Source: Rufibacter hautae
GTDB taxonomy: Bacteria; Bacteroidota; Bacteroidia; Cytophagales; Hymenobacteraceae
DNA: 64,000 nucleotides
Direction: 5' to 3'
Assembly (NCBI RefSeq): GCF_008271695.1
Contig: NZ_VKKY01000001.1
Coordinates: 924,589 to 988,588, forward strand
The notes beneath the pieces are model-generated. The model saw only the letters and a list, made by a program, of their open reading frames with translations. It did no database searches and was not told the DNA's origin. Of this stretch, positions 26,630 through 34,454 are shown piece after piece. The position numbers and the translations under genes are program-made. The stretch's first letter is position 1, and each line of letters opens with the position of its first letter.

Positions 26630-28927
26630 CTAGTGTTTGAGCCAGCTGTCTGGGATGTCACGTGGTTCGCTGCCGTCTTTGCTGTACTTGAGTTTGAGGG
26701 TATAGCCGCCTCCGCCTTCTACAAAGTCCAGCGCCAAGGGCTGTACTCCTTTCGCAAGTGCTACTTGCCCGCTTTTCTCAATGGCTGAATGGAGCCCGTC
26801 GTTATCTACGACCATCCGGTCGGCTATGCGCAGTACCCCACCGTCGTCGCAGGTGAGATAGAACGTGTAAATGCCGGTTTCCGGAACCTCCAGGTACCCG
26901 CGAAACTGTACCCCGAATTGACCCGCGTTGGCTTGTTTGGGAACCTGCAGGGTGGTCACCGTATACGTGCCGGTGGCGGTGGCTTCGTTCATTTTACCCG
27001 CCGTGGGGAAGTAACCTACAAAATAACGGCTTTGCAACCCGCTTTTCAAACCTTTGGCCTGTACCGGCGCTGCATGGTTCTGTTTCTTGTAGTTGACGGT
27101 GTAGGTGTCTCCCTTCAGTCCTTCGGGGGTGAAGGCCGCCAGCTTAATGGTGGAGGAATTGGTAATTTGCAGGGGTTTGCCCAGCACCTGGGAAGCGCCC
27201 GTGGGCAGACTGCCATCTGTGGTGTAGCGGATGGTGAGGTTATCCAGTGGCTTCTGCACGTTCAAGGTAGCCTGGTCCACAAACACGCCTTCCTCGGCAA
27301 AGCCCGTCAAGTCCGGCACCCGGTAATGCACATCCAGCAGGGCCAGCCTGGGGTAGTGCTCCTTCAGTCTTTTCTGGTAACCCATAAAATCTTTGCTCTG
27401 GGCCCAGGTCGCTTCTGCCAAAGCAGTCATGCGGGGCATAACCAGGTACTCGGCCCGATCTTCCGAAGGAACATACTCCGTCCAGAGGTTGGCCTGCGCC
27501 CCCAAAATCTGTTTTGCTTCTCCGGCATTGAGCCCGGCCGGAACAATGTTGAAATGGTAGACATTGAAAAGCGAGTTCTTGTCTGGCTGGTAATCATAGT
27601 ACAGGGTATTCACCGGCGTCATGATTACCTGGTTCCCGTTTCTGACGGCTTTCAGCGGTGCGTCTGGCACCCAGCTGCGCCAGTACATGACCGTGGCCGA
27701 TGGGTTTACGCCACCTTCCAGCATTTCATCCCAGCCAATGAGTTTTTTGCCTTTGGTCTGCAGAAACTTCTCTATCCGGTGCACAAAGTAGCTTTGCAGT
27801 TCATGCACGTCTTTAAGCCCTTCTTTTTGCATGAGGTCTTTACATACCGCAGCCTGCGCCCAGGTTGTTTTCTCCACTTCGTCTGCCCCAATGTGGATAT
27901 ATTGGCTAGGGAATAGGGCTGCGATCTCGCTCAAGACATTCTCTGCAAACGTATAGGTGCTCTCATTGCAGGGGCAAAGGGGCGTGGAGAAGTCTTTGCC
28001 CCAGCCGGCGTCACCGGTGCAGCTAAGAAAAGGATAGGCCTTGATGGCTGCCATCATGTGGCCCGGCATGTCTACCTCCGGAATGATCTCAATGTGTTTG
28101 GCCGCGGCATAGCGAATGATTTCCTTCATCTCGGCCTGCGTATAGAAGCCGCCGTACAGGGTCTTTCCCTCCTTCTGCACCAGGTGTTTTTTCTCCAGGG
28201 CAAAGTCAGGGTTGTCTTTGGATTTCTCTATGCAGACAGAGTCATGTTTGTTGAAGGTGCGCCAGGCACCTTCCGATGTCAACTTAGGGTACTTCTTGAT
28301 TTCAATGCGCCAGCCTTGGTCATCGGTGAGGTGGAGGTGCAGTTTGTTGAATTTATAGAGCGCCAGCAGGTTGATATACTTTTTGAGGAAGTCTGTAGAG
28401 AAGAAGTGCCTTGACACATCTAGGTGCATGCCGCGCCAGGAGTACGCCGGTTGATCCTGGATCTGCACCGCGGGTAACGTAAGCCGCCCTGATGCCTGCT
28501 TTTTCTCAATGGCCGCAGGCAGTAACTGGCGCAGCGTCTGTATGGCGCGGAACATGCCTGCGGGCTCTTTGGCCGCAAGCGTTACCTGTTGGGGTGTAAT
28601 GGTCAAGCTGTAGCCTTCAGGCGCGGTGATTGCCTTGTCATATTGCAGCTGAATGCTGTTGGCTTTTGCTTCCTTCGCTCTACCCAAAGGTTTGCCCAGT
28701 CCGTTTTGCAAAATTTCCTGCAACTGTGCCGCCTCCTGTTCAAACATCCCAGAGACTTTGGGCAAAACCAGCTTTGTTTGCCCTGTAATGGTGAAACTCC
28801 CCTCTTGTGCTACCAGGGAAGTAGGATAAGGGATAAGGGCATACCTGGAGTCTGACGCGGGCGCCTGCGCGTGGGAGAGATAGCGACAGCTAACCAGCAG
28901 GAGGAAGAAACAGAGAAAGCCTTTCAT
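26630..28927 (-). CDS. beta-N-acetylhexosaminidase, GH20, with C-terminal PA14 domain
   Basis: A secreted exo-beta-N-acetylhexosaminidase. The start is placed at the ATG at 28925-28927 (MKGFLCFFLLLVSCRYLSHAQ, signal peptide), 20 codons inside the longer open frame; the protein is 765 residues. Residues about 28-160 form the GH20b domain, and 163-510 the catalytic barrel with WRGMHLDVSRHFF, HLHLTDDQGWRIEI, IIPEVDMPGH and the catalytic pair D349-E350 in HIGADEVE. A short chitobiase-type/FN3-like domain follows (about 540-610, TIRYTTDGSLPTG), then a PA14 domain (about 625-750, FYLTCDDGGVLRI) likely to bind glycan. The mechanism is substrate-assisted. It is followed by GH92 in the same direction. 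Confidence 0.95.
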   Translation of the reverse strand: MKGFLCFFLLLVSCRYLSHAQAPASDSRYALIPYPTSLVAQEGSFTITGQTKLVLPKVSGMFEQEAAQLQEILQNGLGKPLGRAKEAKANSIQLQYDKAITAPEGYSLTITPQQVTLAAKEPAGMFRAIQTLRQLLPAAIEKKQASGRLTLPAVQIQDQPAYSWRGMHLDVSRHFFSTDFLKKYINLLALYKFNKLHLHLTDDQGWRIEIKKYPKLTSEGAWRTFNKHDSVCIEKSKDNPDFALEKKHLVQKEGKTLYGGFYTQAEMKEIIRYAAAKHIEIIPEVDMPGHMMAAIKAYPFLSCTGDAGWGKDFSTPLCPCNESTYTFAENVLSEIAALFPSQYIHIGADEVEKTTWAQAAVCKDLMQKEGLKDVHELQSYFVHRIEKFLQTKGKKLIGWDEMLEGGVNPSATVMYWRSWVPDAPLKAVRNGNQVIMTPVNTLYYDYQPDKNSLFNVYHFNIVPAGLNAGEAKQILGAQANLWTEYVPSEDRAEYLVMPRMTALAEATWAQSKDFMGYQKRLKEHYPRLALLDVHYRVPDLTGFAEEGVFVDQATLNVQKPLDNLTIRYTTDGSLPTGASQVLGKPLQITNSSTIKLAAFTPEGLKGDTYTVNYKKQNHAAPVQAKGLKSGLQSRYFVGYFPTAGKMNEATATGTYTVTTLQVPKQANAGQFGVQFRGYLEVPETGIYTFYLTCDDGGVLRIADRMVVDNDGLHSAIEKSGQVALAKGVQPLALDFVEGGGGYTLKLKYSKDGSEPRDIPDSWLKH

Positions 28928-29403
28928 GTGAACATTTATGCGTTTTCTAGGAAGAATATCCCTGTTGATTAACCCGGGATCAAACATAGCACAGGCGTTG
29001 AAAGCAACCCATAAGGGAGAAAAGTACCATCAGCTTAGAGGCCTTCTATTAATGCTCTAAGATACCACCAGATACAGGAATAACAAGCTTATCTAAACCC
29101 TTATGACCTAGCGGCAAGGAGCGGCGTTTTACTTTCAAAAGTATCTATACCATCACAAACGCAATCGCCTTTTTTACCTAACATTTCTTTATTTCATCCC
29201 GAAAACGCATTCTATCAATGCTCGTTAGCACGCAGCAGTGATGCGAGGGAAAACCAAAGAATAGCTACAAATTATGTAACTTCCCGCCTGCCATCACAGA
29301 GGGTTGAAATGAGAGGCACGTGCATGTTACTTGTTCAGCTCCTTCCCAATCACCGCTCATGAGGCAGAACCTATAGTCCGTAAATTCACACAGAAGGAGA
29401 ACC
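28928..29403. other. divergent intergenic region between GH20 and GH13
   Basis: Should hold the promoters of both genes. No hairpin element, operator palindrome or gene is recognised. The only distinct feature is a Shine-Dalgarno-like string directly before the GH13 start. Confidence 0.5.
29394..29399 (+). promoter_or_regulatory. Shine-Dalgarno-like ribosome-binding site of GH13
   Basis: AAGGAG with a 4-base spacer to the ATG at 29404. Most starts in this window have A-rich leaders without such a motif, so this supports the chosen start. Confidence 0.5.
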
Positions 29404-31221
29404 ATGAAAAAGATACTTATTCCCCTGCTTGCGGCCCAGGCTTTCTTGTTTGGCGCACCGCAGGTCTCGGCGCAGAAGGCCAAGGATTTCACCCCAGAGT
29501 GGAGCAAAGGCGTGGTGTGGTACCAGATCTTCCCCGATCGGTTCCATAACGGCGACCCCAGCAATGACCCCAAGGTAACCGACCAAAGCGGCGCCTACCC
29601 TTTCAACGATTCCTCGGCATTCCAGATCCATCCCTGGACGAGCGATTGGTACCAACTGCAGCCCTATGAGCAGAAAAACGGCAAGGACATTTACTACAAC
29701 CTCCAGCGCCGCCGCTACGGAGGCGACATACAGGGTGTGATAGACAAATTGGACTACCTGCAGTCTTTGGGCGTGAATGCCTTGTACATGAACCCCTTGT
29801 TCTGGGCCCCGTCTTCGCACAAGTACGATGCGCTGGCTTACCACCACATTGACCCTACTTTCGGGCCGGACCCTGAGGGCGACAAAAAGCTCATGGAGAA
29901 GGAAAACCCGTTGGACCCAAATTCCTGGGCCTGGACCTCTGCCGACAAACTCGCCCTGAAACTCATTGAGGAGGTACACAAGCGCAAGATGTACATCATC
30001 TTTGACGGCGTGTTCAACCACATAGGCATCAATAGCTTCGCGTTTAAGGATGTAGAGAAAAACCAGCAAGCCTCGCCTTACAAAGACTGGTTCATGGTGG
30101 AAAGTTGGCGCGATCCGGCCAAAAACACACCCTTCAAGTACAAAGGCTGGTTTGGCGTAAGGACCCTGCCGGAGTTCAAGGAAGACAGCACTGGTATCGT
30201 GGCAGGACCCAAGGAATACATCTTCAACGCCACCAGACGCTGGATGAACCCTATGGGCAAGGGCGTAGCCAAAGGCATTGACGGCTGGCGCCTGGATGTG
30301 GCCTATGACGTAGGGCACCCTTTCTGGAAAGACTGGCGCAAACTAGTCCGCAGCCTCAACCCCAACGCGTACATGACCGCCGAGCTGGTGTTTTCCATTG
30401 AACAGACCCGGCCTTACCTCAGCGGCGATGAGTTTGACGCCACCATGAACTACAACTTCGCCTTCATCATGCATGATTTCTTTGTGCAGGAGAAAACCGC
30501 CTCCACGGTGACCCAGTTTGACACCCGCCTGAAGGAACTGCGGGAGGCCTTCGGCGAGGGGGTGGCCCAGAACATGCAGAACCTCATGGACAGCCACGAT
30601 GCCACTCGCCTGGGCAGCGCGGTCGCGAACCCAGACGGCCTCAAGTTCGGGGATTGGGGGAAATACTTTAACTGGAGCCAGAAAAGCAACAACAAGAATT
30701 ACAACGCCCGCAAACCCACGGCTCCGCAATTGCAGAAACAGAAGCTGATTGCCGCCTTCCAACTGCTGTACCAGGGCGCACCCATGATCTATTACGGCGA
30801 CGAGGTAGGCATGTGGGGCAGCAATGACCCAGACTGCCGCAAGCCTATGGTGTGGAAAGACCGGAAATACGAGCCCGAGACCTTCAACCCAGACCAAACC
30901 AAACACAGCCCCGATGAGGTAGCCTTCAACCAGGACCTGTTCAATTGGTACAAGAAGTTCATCGGGTTACGGAACCAGTACAAGTCCATCAAAACGGGCA
31001 ACTACTCTACCCTGGCGGTAGACGATGCGCAGAAACTGTACGCCTTCAGCCGCAAACTGGGCAACGAGGAAGTGGTTGTGGTGGTGAACCGCGGTGACAA
31101 ACCCGCCTCTTTCACCCATGCCGCCCTGCAGAAGGGTGGTTTTAAGGACGTTTTCACCAAAATGGCTGCAAAACAGGTGAAGGTGCCCGCCATGGATCTG
31201 GTGGTCTTGAGCAACAAATAA
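29404..31221 (+). CDS. alpha-amylase family protein, GH13 (cyclomaltodextrinase/neopullulanase-like)
   Basis: A secreted starch/maltodextrin-active enzyme of 605 residues (signal peptide ending VSAQ, residue 24). The catalytic barrel begins at WYQIFPDRFHNGD, unusually close to the N-terminus, so there is no CBM34-type domain in front. The four GH13 regions are present: DGVFNH (201-206), GWRLDVA with nucleophile D298, TAELVFS with acid/base E327, and MDSHDATR with D399. A long B-domain insertion carries PSSHKYDALAYHHIDPTFG. The C-terminal beta domain is at about 510-605. It stands alone between a divergent GH20 and the arsenic operon, ending in a very strong terminator. Together with the two GH97 genes at 50.8-55.4 kb it gives the cell alpha-glucan degradation capacity. 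Confidence 0.93.
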   Translation: MKKILIPLLAAQAFLFGAPQVSAQKAKDFTPEWSKGVVWYQIFPDRFHNGDPSNDPKVTDQSGAYPFNDSSAFQIHPWTSDWYQLQPYEQKNGKDIYYNLQRRRYGGDIQGVIDKLDYLQSLGVNALYMNPLFWAPSSHKYDALAYHHIDPTFGPDPEGDKKLMEKENPLDPNSWAWTSADKLALKLIEEVHKRKMYIIFDGVFNHIGINSFAFKDVEKNQQASPYKDWFMVESWRDPAKNTPFKYKGWFGVRTLPEFKEDSTGIVAGPKEYIFNATRRWMNPMGKGVAKGIDGWRLDVAYDVGHPFWKDWRKLVRSLNPNAYMTAELVFSIEQTRPYLSGDEFDATMNYNFAFIMHDFFVQEKTASTVTQFDTRLKELREAFGEGVAQNMQNLMDSHDATRLGSAVANPDGLKFGDWGKYFNWSQKSNNKNYNARKPTAPQLQKQKLIAAFQLLYQGAPMIYYGDEVGMWGSNDPDCRKPMVWKDRKYEPETFNPDQTKHSPDEVAFNQDLFNWYKKFIGLRNQYKSIKTGNYSTLAVDDAQKLYAFSRKLGNEEVVVVVNRGDKPASFTHAALQKGGFKDVFTKMAAKQVKVPAMDLVVLSNK

Positions 31222-31267
31222 GCCCGTAGACCTAGACCTATCTAATAGCGGGCTGAGGCTATACTTC

Positions 31268-31321
31268 AAAGCAAAACAGGTACCCCACGGCAGAAATGGG
31301 GTACCTGTTTTGCTTTTTTTT
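31268..31321 (+). terminator. strong intrinsic terminator after GH13
   Basis: AAAGCAAAACAGGTACCCCA (31268-31287) pairs perfectly with 31297-31316 around a 9-base loop, followed by a run of T. A 20-base perfect stem. Confidence 0.93.
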
Positions 31322-31340
31322 ATAAAAACACTTTTAAAAC
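31307..31340 (+). repeat. dispersed hairpin element, degenerate, overlapping the GH13 terminator tail
   Basis: GTTTTGC and TTTTAAAAC ends with a T-run/A-run middle. It shares its left arm with the terminator. Low certainty. Confidence 0.35.
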
Positions 31341-31495
31341 AGAACGGCAAGATTCCATCACAAGGTTCTCCTGGGACTTGCCGTGCAGCCGCCAGAATTC
31401 AATAAACCACTAGTGACATCAACCGGGTTAAACCTGACCAGTTTGATACTACTTTCCTTTATCGTAGTATTGCGATGAATTAGTCAGGCAACACC

Positions 31496-31828
31496 ATGGG
31501 GATTACCAAAACTCAGCATTTTACCGGCGAACAGAACAGGTTGGCGGCTTTGGCCAAGGCCCTGGGGCACCCGGCCCGGATAGCCATTCTCCAGCATCTG
31601 CTTAAACAACAGGCCTGTATCTGCGGAGATCTGGTAAGCGAACTTCCGTTGGCACAGGCCACCGTGTCGCAGCACCTGAAAGAACTGAAAGCCGTGGGAC
31701 TGATCAAAGGCACGGTGGAAGGCACCAGCGTGTGCTACTGCATAGACAAGCAGAACTGGGAAGAAGCCCGCGACATGTTCCTGCAGCTATTCTCCAGCCC
31801 GGTAACCTGCCAGGAAAACTGCTGCTGA
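31496..31828 (+). CDS. arsR: ArsR-family metalloregulator
   Basis: A 110-residue winged-helix repressor that senses trivalent arsenic. [12 protein letters not shown] and [16 protein letters not shown] form the DNA-binding helices. C41 and C43 in QQACICGDL lie at the same helix as the As(III)-binding cysteines of classical ArsR. Further cysteines are C80/C82 (SVCYC) and a C-terminal TCQENCC, which may give a third ligand. It heads the operon with a metallophosphoesterase (36 bases later) and ACR3. The leader holds an AT-rich stretch where the repressor would bind. The gene symbol rests on the ACR3 neighbour. Confidence 0.9.
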   Translation: MGITKTQHFTGEQNRLAALAKALGHPARIAILQHLLKQQACICGDLVSELPLAQATVSQHLKELKAVGLIKGTVEGTSVCYCIDKQNWEEARDMFLQLFSSPVTCQENCC

Positions 31829-31864
31829 AAGATTTCTCTCCCCTCAACTTTACCTTACCATAAG

Positions 31865-32644
31865 ATGAGAATCGCCCTTTTCTCCGATATCCACGCCAAT
31901 CTTCCAGCTTTGGAGGCGGTATTGGCTCACCTGGACACCCAAAATCTGGACGCCGTTTACTGCCTGGGAGACCTGGTGGGGTACGCGCCCTGGCCCAATG
32001 AGGTAGTGGCGGAAATCAGGAAAAGAAGGATTCCCACCATCGCGGGGAATTATGATGAAGGCGTGGGCCTGGGGAGCCCCAACTGCGGCTGCGCCTATAA
32101 AACCGATGCCGAAAAAGACCTTGGTCAGCAGTCCATCGACTACACAAACGGGGTAATCACGCCGGAGAACCGCCAGTACTTGCGCATGCTGCCGCGCCAC
32201 CTCCGCCTCACCTTCCTGGACGAGTCTAAGGAGGAGAACAGAATAGAGGCCCTGTTGGTACACGGCAGCCCCCGCAAGATCAACGAGTACCTGTTTGAAG
32301 ACCGCCCTGAGCAGAGCCTCCTGAAGATGATGCAGGAAGCCTCCGCCGATCTCCTGTTTTTCGGGCACACGCACAAACCCTACCACCGCGTCCTGCCTTA
32401 CGAGCACGAGGGTCAGACCAGGTATCGGCACGCCATCAACACTGGGTCGGTGGGCAAACCGAAGGACGGGGACCCCAGGGCGGGCTACGTGATCCTGGAA
32501 CTCACCCCAGACAGCAACCTCCGCCAGCCGGATAGCATCAAGGTAGAATTCGTTAGGGTGTCATATGAGGTGGAAAAAGCCGCGGAAGCCATAGAAGCCA
32601 GCCCGCTGCCTAACAAATTCGCCCAAATGCTACGGACTGCCTGA
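31865..32644 (+). CDS. calcineurin-like metallophosphoesterase in the ars operon
   Basis: A cytoplasmic binuclear-metal phosphoesterase of 259 residues, of the YfcE/MJ0936 type. The metal ligands are all present: D8 and H10 (SDIHAN), D36 (LGDLVGY), N62 (AGNYDEG), H133 (LLVHGSP) and H168/H170 (FFGHTHKPY). An insertion carries two cysteines, C74 and C76 (NCGCAYKTD), not part of the metal site. It lies between arsR and the arsenite pump. A phosphatase in this position could act on a phosphorylated or arsenylated metabolite, but its substrate is not known from sequence. Nothing is truncated. The family is wide (phosphodiesterases, nucleotidases), so only the metal-dependent phosphoester chemistry is secure. 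Confidence 0.9.
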   Translation: MRIALFSDIHANLPALEAVLAHLDTQNLDAVYCLGDLVGYAPWPNEVVAEIRKRRIPTIAGNYDEGVGLGSPNCGCAYKTDAEKDLGQQSIDYTNGVITPENRQYLRMLPRHLRLTFLDESKEENRIEALLVHGSPRKINEYLFEDRPEQSLLKMMQEASADLLFFGHTHKPYHRVLPYEHEGQTRYRHAINTGSVGKPKDGDPRAGYVILELTPDSNLRQPDSIKVEFVRVSYEVEKAAEAIEASPLPNKFAQMLRTA

Positions 32645-32692
32645 GACAGACACCTGGTTTAATCTTCTTTTTGGGCCTGGAGCTGCTTTTCT

Positions 32693-32728
32693 GTTTTGGG
32701 GCTATTTTGAGGAAAACAGCCCTGAAAC
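32693..32728 (+). repeat. dispersed hairpin element
   Basis: Left GTTTTGGGGCTATTTT, right AAAACAGCCCTGAAAC, GAGG top. It lies 49 bases after the phosphoesterase stop and 62 before ACR3, inside the arsenic operon. Confidence 0.85.
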
Positions 32729-32789
32729 GAACGCCTGGGTTCAACCAAAAGCCCACGCCGATACTATCATTTATAAAATACACACCCGA

Positions 32790-33884
32790 ATGAGCCAATG
32801 CACTGTAGATAAAAGGAAAAGGCTTTCCACCCTAGACCGCTTTCTTACCCTCTGGATTTTTGTGGCCATGGGCGCAGGCGTGCTCCTGGGTTACCTGTAC
32901 CCCGGTACCGAGGAGGTCATCAACACCTTTCAGGTGGGTACCGTGAACGTGCCCATCGCGGCGGGGCTGATTCTGATGATGTACCCGCCTCTGGCGAAAG
33001 TGCGCTATGAGCAGTTGGGCCGGGTGTTTGACAACGTGAAGGTCATCACCCTGTCTTTGGTGCTGAACTGGATCATCGGGCCAGTGCTCATGTTCCTGCT
33101 GGCCATCCTTTTCCTGCGGGATTACCCCGAGTACATGATCGGGATTATCTTGATTGGGCTGGCTCGTTGCATTGCCATGGTGCTGGTCTGGAACGAACTG
33201 GCCGAGGGTGACCGCGAGTACGCGGCCGGGTTGGTGGCCTTCAACAGCATTTTCCAGGTTCTGTTCTACAGTGTATTCGCCTTCGTTTTCATTACGGTGC
33301 TGCCTACCTGGTTCGGGCTGGAGGGCAAGGTGGTCAACATCAGCATAGCCGATATCGCGCAGAGCGTCTTCACGTATCTGGGCATTCCGTTCCTGTTGGG
33401 TTTCCTATCCAGGTTGCTCCTGCGCCGCCTCAAAGGCGATGCCTGGTACACGCAGAAGTTCATCCCGGCCATCAGCCCCATCACGTTGGTAGCCCTGCTG
33501 TTCACCATTGTGGTGATGTTCAGCCTGAAAGGCAACCTGATTGTGACCATTCCGCTGGATGTGCTGCGTATTGCCGTGCCGCTGGTGATCTACTTTGCCG
33601 TGATGTTTCTGGTGAGCATTTACATGGGCAAGGCCTTGGGGGCCAATTACGCCCAGAACGCCTCGGTGGCGTTCACCGCCACGGGCAACAACTTTGAGCT
33701 GGCCATTGCCGTGGCCATTGGCGTGTTCGGGCTTAACTCGGGGCAGGCTTTCGCCGGAGTGGTGGGTCCACTTATAGAGGTCCCGGCGCTCATTGCGCTG
33801 GTGAACGTGGCTTACTGGTTCAGGCGAAAATATTACGGAACTGAGCCGCTGCTTTCGTCCGAGGCTGAAAAAGGCAGGGTTTAG
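32790..33884 (+). CDS. arsenite efflux transporter, ACR3 type
   Basis: An inner-membrane arsenite exporter of 364 residues with ten predicted membrane segments, of the bile-acid/arsenite permease superfamily. The two residues shown to be essential in studied ACR3 proteins are both present at a constant offset: C127 in [16 protein letters not shown] (segment 4) and E303 in [17 protein letters not shown] (segment 9). [19 protein letters not shown] closes the last segment. It is energised by the proton motive force and works without an ATPase. It is the third gene of the arsR operon. Its stop codon lies inside a partial copy of the dispersed hairpin (33879-33902). Confidence 0.95.
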   Translation: MSQCTVDKRKRLSTLDRFLTLWIFVAMGAGVLLGYLYPGTEEVINTFQVGTVNVPIAAGLILMMYPPLAKVRYEQLGRVFDNVKVITLSLVLNWIIGPVLMFLLAILFLRDYPEYMIGIILIGLARCIAMVLVWNELAEGDREYAAGLVAFNSIFQVLFYSVFAFVFITVLPTWFGLEGKVVNISIADIAQSVFTYLGIPFLLGFLSRLLLRRLKGDAWYTQKFIPAISPITLVALLFTIVVMFSLKGNLIVTIPLDVLRIAVPLVIYFAVMFLVSIYMGKALGANYAQNASVAFTATGNNFELAIAVAIGVFGLNSGQAFAGVVGPLIEVPALIALVNVAYWFRRKYYGTEPLLSSEAEKGRV

Positions 33885-33902
33885 GAAAAACAGCCCCTAA
33901 AC
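33879..33902 (+). repeat. dispersed hairpin element, shortened copy overlapping a stop codon
   Basis: GTTTAGG ... CCCTAAAC with the right-half string AAAAACAGCC but without the left inner arm. The TAG of ACR3 (33882-33884) is part of the left arm. Confidence 0.6.
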
Positions 33903-34454
33903 GCAGGCTGGCTTCTTCCGGACTCAAAAGCTAGCCTGCTCTTGTATTTAATTTTGGTTACGAGTTCCATAGGCTGAAAACTCATAGAACCCTTCTTTAC
34001 CCACCCCTACCCCTCCGAGGAGGGGAATGCCAAAGTTTGCAGGAATCCAGAGTTAGATTTACCTAGACACTTTAGTGGATAATCCCCTCCTCGGAGGGGT
34101 AGGGGTGGGTTGACAATCAACCTCCTTTCCAAATCATACCTAACTAGACCAAGCATCTCACCGGGAGGCTTTAGCATGATGCTCTTATTTCCAGCTACGT
34201 CTACCAGAAGGTTCCTTCCCCTATTTTTTCGTCCTGAATATTTCTGAATTAGAGAAAATTACAGGAAATTAAGGTCTTCTTGCGGCCTGCCTTCTTTTTG
34301 GCTGCCCCCTTTTCTTCGGCTTGCTCCTGTTCGGCTCTAAAACGAGCACAGACGGACAGCCACCGCTTAGCGTACTTCAGCCCGGCATTTTCAATTTCTT
34401 TTCTTGGGATGGCCGGATCTGGAGAAAGTGTATCAGGTTCATTTGTGATAAGGG
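33885..34454. other. intergenic region between ACR3 and the Y_Y_Y regulator
   Basis: Contains the shortened hairpin, then the C/G-rich inverted repeat pair at 33999-34110. The rest has no recognised gene; a short minus-strand frame at 34249-34572 overlaps the regulator start and is not called. The promoter for the regulator should be here. Confidence 0.5.
33999..34110. repeat. C-rich inverted repeat pair (REP-like)
   Basis: A 28-base arm at 33999-34026 (beginning ACCCACCCCTACCCCTCC) is exactly the reverse complement of 34083-34110, with 56 bases between. Each arm is itself partly palindromic around CCTCGGAGG or CCGAGG. It resembles the REP/BIME-like units common between genes in Cytophagales. 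Confidence 0.85.
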
